A stretch of 18,060 nt of DNA from an uncultured Oscillibacter sp. Its GTDB lineage: Bacteria; Bacillota; Clostridia; Oscillospirales; Oscillospiraceae. Both the position numbers and the translations under genes were made by a program. Every line of letters begins with the position of its first letter. Positions within the stretch are counted from its first letter, which is position 1. This document shows positions 13,979-18,060 of this stretch, piece after piece. A model generated the notes under the pieces. The model had not been told where the DNA came from. It worked only from the letters and a program-made list of their open reading frames with translations, and made no database searches. The DNA is taken from positions 1 to 18,060 of the forward strand of contig CAMHBH010000030.1 of NCBI GenBank assembly GCA_946183175.1, written 5' to 3'.

Positions 13979-14608
13979 TTGCGAAAGGAAAACATTTCGG
14001 ACGCCGTCATCCGGCGTCTGCCACGATATTACCGGCAGTTAAGCGACCTGCGCGCGCGCGGAATTACGCGTATTTCGTCGCTGTCGCTGGGGCGCGAAAT
14101 GGGAATCACGGCCTCCCAAATCCGGCAGGACTTCAGTTGCTTCGGGGAGTTCGGCCAGCAGGGCTACGGCTACCACGTCCGCGAACTCTGCGAGGAAATC
14201 GGGCGCATTCTGGGCGTAGACCGCGACCACCATTTGATTTTAGTCGGCGTGGGCCACCTCGGACACGCCCTGCTGCAAAATTTCCCCTTCGCCAAGTGCG
14301 GCTTCTCCGTCGACGCCGCGTTCGATACCGCGCCCGCCGTCGTGGGCTGTACCGTCAACGGCGTGGCCGTGCGCGACATGGACGACGTTGACGAATGGCT
14401 TCGCGGGAACCCCGTCGACGTGGCCGTGCTGACGGTGCCGCGCGGCGCGGCGCAGGATGTCGCAGACCGCCTGATTTCGCTGGGCGTCCGGGGCTTCTGG
14501 AACTTCACCAACCTGGAACTCGACAGCACACACCCGGAAGTCAAGTTCGAGAACATCCACTTCTCTGACAGCCTTCTTACGCTCAGTTACCGCATTGCCA
14601 ACGACTGA
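13979..14608 (+). CDS. rex: Redox-sensing transcriptional repressor Rex
   Basis: DNA-binding repressor that senses the NADH/NAD+ ratio and controls fermentation and redox genes. 209 residues. The N-terminal winged helix (about 5-65) is canonical: ISDAVIRRLPRYYRQL, ISSLSLGREMGITASQIRQD and FGEFGQQGYGY. The Rossmann domain follows with LILVGVGHLGHALL (GxGxxG at 90-95), AFDTAPAVVGCTVNGVAV, AVLTVPRGAAQDVADRLISLGVRGFWNFT, and a C-terminal helix (SDSLLTLSYRI) that swaps between subunits in the dimer. TTG start at 13979 is chosen because AGGAG lies eight bases upstream and no ATG fits. It has its own promoter and a likely operator, and a terminator-like hairpin follows. Confidence 0.95.
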   Translation: MRKENISDAVIRRLPRYYRQLSDLRARGITRISSLSLGREMGITASQIRQDFSCFGEFGQQGYGYHVRELCEEIGRILGVDRDHHLILVGVGHLGHALLQNFPFAKCGFSVDAAFDTAPAVVGCTVNGVAVRDMDDVDEWLRGNPVDVAVLTVPRGAAQDVADRLISLGVRGFWNFTNLELDSTHPEVKFENIHFSDSLLTLSYRIAND

Positions 14609-14615
14609 TTATCCC

Positions 14616-14643
14616 GCCCCGTGTCAAGGGGGAGGGGCATTTT
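14616..14643 (+). terminator. Terminator-like hairpin after rex
   Basis: GCCCC (14616-14620) pairs with GGGGC (14634-14638), followed by ATTTTCCC. The 13-base loop contains GTGTCAAGGGGGA, which suggests a decayed version of a longer stem. Its outline matches the terminators at 3040 and 13736. Confidence 0.5.
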
Positions 14644-14658
14644 CCCTGTCAGGCACGC

Positions 14659-14685
14659 ACCAACGCCCGCGCGCCGCATACGATG
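14659..14685 (+). promoter_or_regulatory. Possible late-sporulation (sigma-K-like) promoter of the Cys-rich gene
   Basis: AC at 14659-14660 and CATACGATG at 14677-14685, 16 bp apart, resemble the Bacillus sigma-K pattern AC-N16/17-CATA-N3-TA with one mismatch. No sigma-A promoter is evident between the rex hairpin and 14732. Short patterns like this arise by chance, so it is only a hint. Confidence 0.22.
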
Positions 14686-14731
14686 AGTTGAGGCCGCTTT
14701 CACGGTCTACATCTCACAGGGAGGTCCCATT

Positions 14732-14908
14732 ATGTGTAACAACTCTTGCGGCAACGGCTTCGGTAACAATTCCTGCTGGTGGATTATCATTCTGCTGGTG
14801 CTCTGGTGCTGCTGCGGCAACAACGGCGGCTGCGGGAATTGCGGCTGGAACGGCTGCGGCGGCTGCGGAAACAATAACAACTGCTGTAACGACGGCTGCA
14901 ACTGCTGA
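14732..14908 (+). CDS. Tiny Cys/Gly/Asn-rich single-helix membrane protein
   Basis: A 58-residue protein, not assigned to any named family. The N-terminal MCNNSCGNGFGNNSC is followed by one hydrophobic helix, WWIIILLVLW (residues 16-25), ending in a CCC triplet (26-28), then a Gly/Asn/Cys tail with CGNCGWNGCGGCG and CCNDGCNC. Fourteen residues are Cys (2, 6, 15, 26-28, 34, 37, 42, 45, 51, 52, 56, 58). The start is well set: AGGGAGGT (14718-14725) lies six bases before the ATG. Codons are normal and the frame ends in TGA 25 bases before mrnC. Similar tiny W/I/L plus GNC-rich proteins are annotated as hypothetical in Clostridia (from memory). Metal binding, disulfide cross-linking or a spore-layer role are all open. 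Confidence 0.82.
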   Translation: MCNNSCGNGFGNNSCWWIIILLVLWCCCGNNGGCGNCGWNGCGGCGNNNNCCNDGCNC

Positions 14909-14933
14909 TTCGTGACTTTACCAAGGAGGGCGC

Positions 14934-15341
14934 ATGGAAGACTATTTCTCGCCAGTTCTGCCCGACGAGACCCTACAGGGCCTGAGTTCGCTGGGCCTCG
15001 CGCACGTCGGCGACGCCGTCTACGAACTGCTCGTGCGTACGTGGCTGTGCGTACACGGCAGGGCCACCGGGCACGGACTCCATCAGGCGGCCATTACGCT
15101 CGTGCGCGCGGAGGCGCAGGCCCTCGGCGCGGAGCGTATCCGCCCCCTGCTGACCGAGCAGGAGGAGGCCGTATTCCGGCGCGGGCGCAACGCCCACCCA
15201 CACAGCGTCCCGGGCCACGCAAGCCGCGCGCAGTACGCCGGCGCGACCGCTTTGGAGGCGCTGTTCGGGTGGCTCTACCTCACCGGACAGCGTACACGCG
15301 CGAACGAACTCTTTCGCGTCATCATGGAGGAGGAAACGTAA
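14934..15341 (+). CDS. mrnC: Mini-ribonuclease 3 (Mini-III)
   Basis: Double-strand-specific endonuclease, an RNase III catalytic domain without an RNA-binding domain, that matures 23S rRNA in Gram-positive bacteria. 135 residues, the usual size. Conserved points are LAHVGDAVYELLVR (D27 and E31, the metal-binding RNase III signature), FRRGRNAHPHSVPGHAS (82-97), and YAGATALEALFGWLYLTG with E108. AAGGAGGG (14923-14930) precedes the ATG. The TAA stop shares its last base with the ATG of rqcH, so the two RNA/ribosome genes are almost certainly cotranscribed. No separate promoter is seen between the Cys-rich gene and mrnC. Confidence 0.94.
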   Translation: MEDYFSPVLPDETLQGLSSLGLAHVGDAVYELLVRTWLCVHGRATGHGLHQAAITLVRAEAQALGAERIRPLLTEQEEAVFRRGRNAHPHSVPGHASRAQYAGATALEALFGWLYLTGQRTRANELFRVIMEEET

Positions 15342-17083
15342 TGGCACTCGACGCCGTATTCTTGCGGGCCGTCACGGACGAACTCCGGCCCCGCATGGCG
15401 GGGCTTCGGATTGAGAAGGTTTTCCAGCCCTCGCGGGACAGGGTTCTCCTGCTCCTGCGGGGAAATCTCCGCTTCCTGCTCTGCGCCGCCGCCGACGCCC
15501 CCCGAGTACAGTTCTCCGGGCGCGCCCCGGACAACCCCGCCGCCCCGCCCATGTTCTGTATGCTCCTCCGGAAGCACCTCTCCGGCGGGCGGATTGTCTC
15601 GTTGGAACAGCCTGGCCTAGAGCGCCTCGTGCGCCTGGACATCGACACCACCGACGAACTCGGGCGCGCCGGACGCCGTACCCTCATTCTGGAGGCGATT
15701 CCGCGCCGCGCAAACCTGATTCTGCTCGACGCCGACGGGCGCATTGTCGATAGTCTGCGGCGCGTCGACGCCGAACAGGCCCCCGACCGCCCAATTTTAC
15801 CCGGGCTATTCTACCGCGAACCCGCCCCGCAAGACCGCCTTCCGTTCACGGAGGAAACCGAAAGCGGCTTCTACGAATGCCTCCGCGCCAATGCCGAAAG
15901 GCCCGTTGACCAATTCCTGTTGCGGGAATACTTCGGCCTGTCGCCGCTGTTGGCAAGGGAACTGTCTTTCCGGGCCTGCGGCGAACCCGACGCCCGTCTG
16001 CCCGACATCGACGGCGACGCCGCGCGGCGTCTGTGGGACGCCCTCCGCGCACTCTCCGGCGACGTACAGGAAAGCCGCTTCACGCCGTACCTGCTCACCC
16101 GCGACGGACAACCCTTCGACTTTTCCTGTGTGCCCATTCTGCAATACGGCCCCGCCGCCGACGCCGCGCGCTTCCCCGACTGTTCCTCCCTGCTCGATAC
16201 ATTCTACGGGGAGCGCGAACGCAAGGAGCGGACGCGGATTCGGGGCGCGGAACTCGTCCGGGCCGCCACCACCGCCCGCGACCGCCTGCAACGTAAGCTA
16301 CGCCTACAGGAGCGCGACTATCAGGACGCCCGGAAGCGCGACCTCTGGCGGGAGTACGGCGACTTCATCACCGCGAACCTGTACCGCATGGAGCGCGGAC
16401 AGGCGTCGCTGACCTGCGAGAACTTCTACGCCCCCGACGCGCCGGAAGTCACAGTACCGCTCGACCCCCTCCTGACACCCCAGCAGAACGCCGCCAAATA
16501 CTACAAGCGCTACACGCGCGCCCGCAACGCCGAAAAGGCGTTATCCGGGCAAATGGAGCTGGCGCGGCGGGATATCGAGTATTTAGACAGCGTACTGGAA
16601 GAGCTGTCCAAGGGGGAGACCGAACAGGACTTTCTCGACATCCGGCGGGAGTTGCGCGAGGGCGGCTTCCTGCGGGGCAACGCCGACAAGGCGCGTAAGA
16701 AAGAGCCGAAAACGTCGGGCCGCCCCCGCGAATACCGTACCGCGTCGGGGCTTCGGGTTCTCGTCGGGCGCAACAACCGGCAGAATGACGCCCTGACGAA
16801 AGCGGCGGGCCGTTCGGACTGGTGGTTCCATACGCAGAAAATACACGGTTCCCACGTCATCCTGTGTACGGAGGGCCGGACGCCCGGAGAGGACGATATC
16901 GCCGAGGCGGCGGCGCTGGCGGCGTGGTGGTCTCAGGCCCGCGACGGGAACAAAGTCCCCGTCGACTACACCCCCGCCCGCTACGTCAAAAAGCCCGTCG
17001 GCGCGCGTCCCGGCATGGTCGTCTACACCACCTGCCGGACAATCTACGTCGCCCCGAAAGACGCGGAGCGGGCTGTCAAGTAA
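15341..17083 (+). CDS. rqcH: Rqc2/RqcH-type NFACT ribosome quality-control protein
   Basis: Binds stalled 50S subunits carrying peptidyl-tRNA and, in Bacillus, directs alanine tailing; older annotation calls the family fibronectin-binding protein FbpA. 580 residues. An NFACT-N domain (1-about 180) has ALDAVFLRAVTDEL, IEKVFQPSRDRVLLLLR, HLSGGRI, and PGLERLVRLDI with TTDELG. Here the DR pair used by RqcH to hold tRNA reads E94-R95, a conservative change. Helix-hairpin-helix (about 190-235, YFGLSPLLARELSFRA), coiled-coil (about 285-465, ending ELSKGETEQDFLDIRREL) and the NFACT-R domain (about 490-575: SGLRVLVGRNNRQND, DWWFHTQKIHGSHVIL) follow. The start at 15341 follows GGAGGAGG within mrnC; the frame is open upstream to 14912 but overlaps mrnC there. 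Confidence 0.94.
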   Translation: MALDAVFLRAVTDELRPRMAGLRIEKVFQPSRDRVLLLLRGNLRFLLCAAADAPRVQFSGRAPDNPAAPPMFCMLLRKHLSGGRIVSLEQPGLERLVRLDIDTTDELGRAGRRTLILEAIPRRANLILLDADGRIVDSLRRVDAEQAPDRPILPGLFYREPAPQDRLPFTEETESGFYECLRANAERPVDQFLLREYFGLSPLLARELSFRACGEPDARLPDIDGDAARRLWDALRALSGDVQESRFTPYLLTRDGQPFDFSCVPILQYGPAADAARFPDCSSLLDTFYGERERKERTRIRGAELVRAATTARDRLQRKLRLQERDYQDARKRDLWREYGDFITANLYRMERGQASLTCENFYAPDAPEVTVPLDPLLTPQQNAAKYYKRYTRARNAEKALSGQMELARRDIEYLDSVLEELSKGETEQDFLDIRRELREGGFLRGNADKARKKEPKTSGRPREYRTASGLRVLVGRNNRQNDALTKAAGRSDWWFHTQKIHGSHVILCTEGRTPGEDDIAEAAALAAWWSQARDGNKVPVDYTPARYVKKPVGARPGMVVYTTCRTIYVAPKDAERAVK

Positions 17084-17091
17084 GCGCGACG

Positions 17092-17138
17092 CCCCGCGCA
17101 AAGGGGACGTAATACCCCGGCGCAAAGGGGGACATACA
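17092..17138. repeat. Two tandem copies of a 23-24 bp hairpin repeat
   Basis: CCCCG-CGCAAAGGGG-ACGTAATA (17092-17114) is followed directly by CCCCGGCGCAAAGGGGGACATACA (17115-17138). Each unit can fold into a short CCCC/GGGG hairpin with a GCGCAAA-type loop. The pair sits between rqcH and the HAD gene, just upstream of its ribosome site (AAGGAGGA, 17152-17159). No U-tract, so not a classic terminator. Confidence 0.6.
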
Positions 17139-17163
17139 CCGCCGCGAAAGTAAGGAGGAAATT

Positions 17164-17811
17164 TTGCTTCTGTTCGACCTTGACGGAACTTTGATTGATT
17201 CAAACGGAATCTGGAAGGATGTCGACCGGACGTTTCTGGCACGGCGCGGGATTCCGTACACGCGCGCGTACTATGAAGGCGTGGCCCACACGATTTTCCC
17301 GCTTGCGGCGGAGTTCACGAAACGCTTTTGCGGCCTGTCGGAAAGCTGTGAGGAAATCATGGCGGAGTGGATGGAACTGGCGCGGGGACTGTACCGGACA
17401 GTGCCGTTGAAGCCGGGCGCGCGGGCGTACCTGGAACAGTGCCGGGGCGACGGGGAACGGCTGGCAATCGTGACTTCGAGCGTCCCGGAACACTGTCGGG
17501 ACGCGCTGGAACACCTGGGAATCGGGGGCTACTTCGAGCGCCTGATTTTCGCGCAGGAATTGAATATTGAGAAGCAGTCGCCGGAACTCTGGCGCGCGGC
17601 GGCGTCGATACTGGGCGTTCGTCCCGGGGACTGTACGCTGTTCGACGACAGTCTGCTGTCGTGCCGGGGGGCGCGCGGGGCGGGTATGCGTACCGTCGGC
17701 GTCTACGACCGCGATTTCGCCGACGACGAGCCCGAATTGCGCGCGCTGTGTGATGTCTACATCCGGAGTTTCGCGGAACTGCTCCGCGACGGACGGGAGG
17801 AAAGCGTATGA
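17164..17811 (+). CDS. HAD family hydrolase (phosphoglycolate phosphatase / beta-PGM-like)
   Basis: Haloacid dehalogenase superfamily phosphatase, 215 residues, cytoplasmic. All four HAD motifs are seen: DLDGTL (nucleophile D5, acid D7), T104-S105 in IVTSSVPEH, K137 in NIEKQSPELW, and the D161-D162 pair in LFDDSLLSC. A helical cap (about 15-80) between motifs I and II puts it in the C1-capped subfamily with sugar-phosphate and phosphoglycolate phosphatases; the substrate is not predictable. The TTG start at 17164 has AAGGAGG five bases upstream and begins exactly at the first beta strand (LLLFDLDG). The stop overlaps the next gene by ATGA, so they form an operon. Codon use is richer in GCG/CGG than in the genes before it. 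Confidence 0.9.
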   Translation: MLLFDLDGTLIDSNGIWKDVDRTFLARRGIPYTRAYYEGVAHTIFPLAAEFTKRFCGLSESCEEIMAEWMELARGLYRTVPLKPGARAYLEQCRGDGERLAIVTSSVPEHCRDALEHLGIGGYFERLIFAQELNIEKQSPELWRAAASILGVRPGDCTLFDDSLLSCRGARGAGMRTVGVYDRDFADDEPELRALCDVYIRSFAELLRDGREESV

Positions 17812-18060
17812 AAACGCGCCTGTGGGTACTGATTTTCGCGGCGGTGCTGGGAATCTGCCTGTTTTTCCTGTTACGCCCGCGCGACAACACGTCGCCGCTA
17901 GTCGCGGTAATCTACGTAGACGGGGAACCCGTGCGGCGGGTAGACCTCGGGCGCGTAGAGGACGCGGAGCGCTACGTCGTCGAGGGCGACGACGGATTCA
18001 ATACGATTCTGATAGAGCCGGGGCGAATCCGCGTCGAGGAGGCGGACTGCCCCGACCAGA
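17808..18060 (+). CDS. NusG domain II-containing membrane-anchored protein (3' end missing)
   Basis: The first 84 residues of a protein cut by the window edge. An N-terminal signal anchor (LWVLIFAAVLGICLFFLL, 5-22) is followed by VAVIYVDGEPVRRVDLGRVEDAE, VVEGDDGFNTILIEPGRIRV and EEADCPDQ. This matches the stand-alone NusG_II (PF07009-type) domain of Clostridia, in which xVYxDGxxV, GxNTIxIExGxVRV and EADCPD-xxC are conserved; it is unrelated in function to the transcription factor NusG. These small outer-face proteins often sit beside Gx transporter or FMN-binding/Rnf-related genes, which would lie just past the window (inference). ATG at 17808 has GGGAGGAAA upstream and overlaps the HAD stop. 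Confidence 0.85.
   Translation, partial: MKTRLWVLIFAAVLGICLFFLLRPRDNTSPLVAVIYVDGEPVRRVDLGRVEDAERYVVEGDDGFNTILIEPGRIRVEEADCPDQ

Noticed and set aside
13918..14391. An ATG-started frame beginning at the rex transcription start (MEWFYVPRKD...)
   Set aside because: No ribosome site can fit before it, and it runs out of frame through rex with an Arg/Pro/Ala-rich sequence. The TTG at 13979 with AGGAG is the real start.
14595..14915. Thr/Ala-rich and Gln/Pro/Leu-rich frames on both strands across the Cys-rich gene
   Set aside because: They are other-frame readings of the GGC/TGC/AAC-rich repeats of the 58-residue gene and lack ribosome sites.
14912..15340. Upstream extension of the rqcH frame
   Set aside because: The extension is Arg/Gly/Pro-rich, overlaps mrnC throughout, and the NFACT domain begins exactly at the ATG at 15341.
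17092..17138. CRISPR-like repeat
   Set aside because: Only two adjacent units without spacers, and no cas genes in the window.

Overview
The window looks like chromosome of a GC-rich, Gram-positive Clostridia-type bacterium, most likely Oscillospiraceae or a relative (inference). Reasons: strong AGGAGG ribosome sites with frequent ATGA overlaps and several TTG starts; a surface protein with three S-layer homology (SLH) repeats; a DUF951 protein; a Rex redox repressor; Mini-III RNase; a SpoIIM-like protein; and a fused PotC-PotD transporter. Coding density is high and gene content is mostly housekeeping. I see no prophage, insertion sequence, CRISPR array, tRNA or rRNA.

Layout. 3-757 (+): the end of an RDD membrane protein, then RNase HI. 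758-1119: a non-coding stretch with a pair of 18-bp direct repeats, two strong terminator hairpins and a clear promoter. 1120-2886 (+): secreted polysaccharide deacetylase with chitobiase-type and SLH domains. 2887-3074: an imperfect inverted-repeat element and a terminator. 3075-5282 (-): a four-gene operon read right to left: small membrane protein, unknown helical protein, RarA/MgsA ATPase, DUF951 protein. 5391-6365 (+): RluA-type pseudouridine synthase. 6437-7653 (+): CcdA plus a TlpA/ResA thioredoxin, a pair that carries reducing power across the membrane. 7736-11746 (+): polyamine ABC transporter potA-potB-potCD. 11803-13026 (+): eukaryotic-type NADP isocitrate dehydrogenase. 13105-13695 (+): SpoIIM-like membrane protein. 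13979-14608 (+): Rex, with a promoter and a probable own operator. 14732-14908 (+): a 58-residue protein with 14 cysteines and one membrane segment. 14934-17083 (+): Mini-III RNase and RqcH/NFACT. 17164-end (+): HAD hydrolase and the start of a NusG-domain-II membrane protein.

How the genes fit together. Several genes serve RNA and ribosome upkeep (RNase HI, RluA, Mini-III, RqcH). CcdA/TlpA and Rex both concern redox state. The Pot operon is a self-contained polyamine importer whose binding protein is tethered by fusion to a permease.

The observations I would follow first: (1) the tetranucleotide GATC appears to be absent from the whole 18 kb, with isoleucine codons apparently chosen to avoid it; (2) the tiny cysteine-rich membrane protein beside rex; (3) the 18-bp repeat pair followed by a -10 box and a terminator about 100 bases later, which could be a regulated small RNA; (4) a hairpin at 13736-13761 whose U-tract lies only on the minus strand, where no gene is seen. 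No wholly new multi-gene system is evident.
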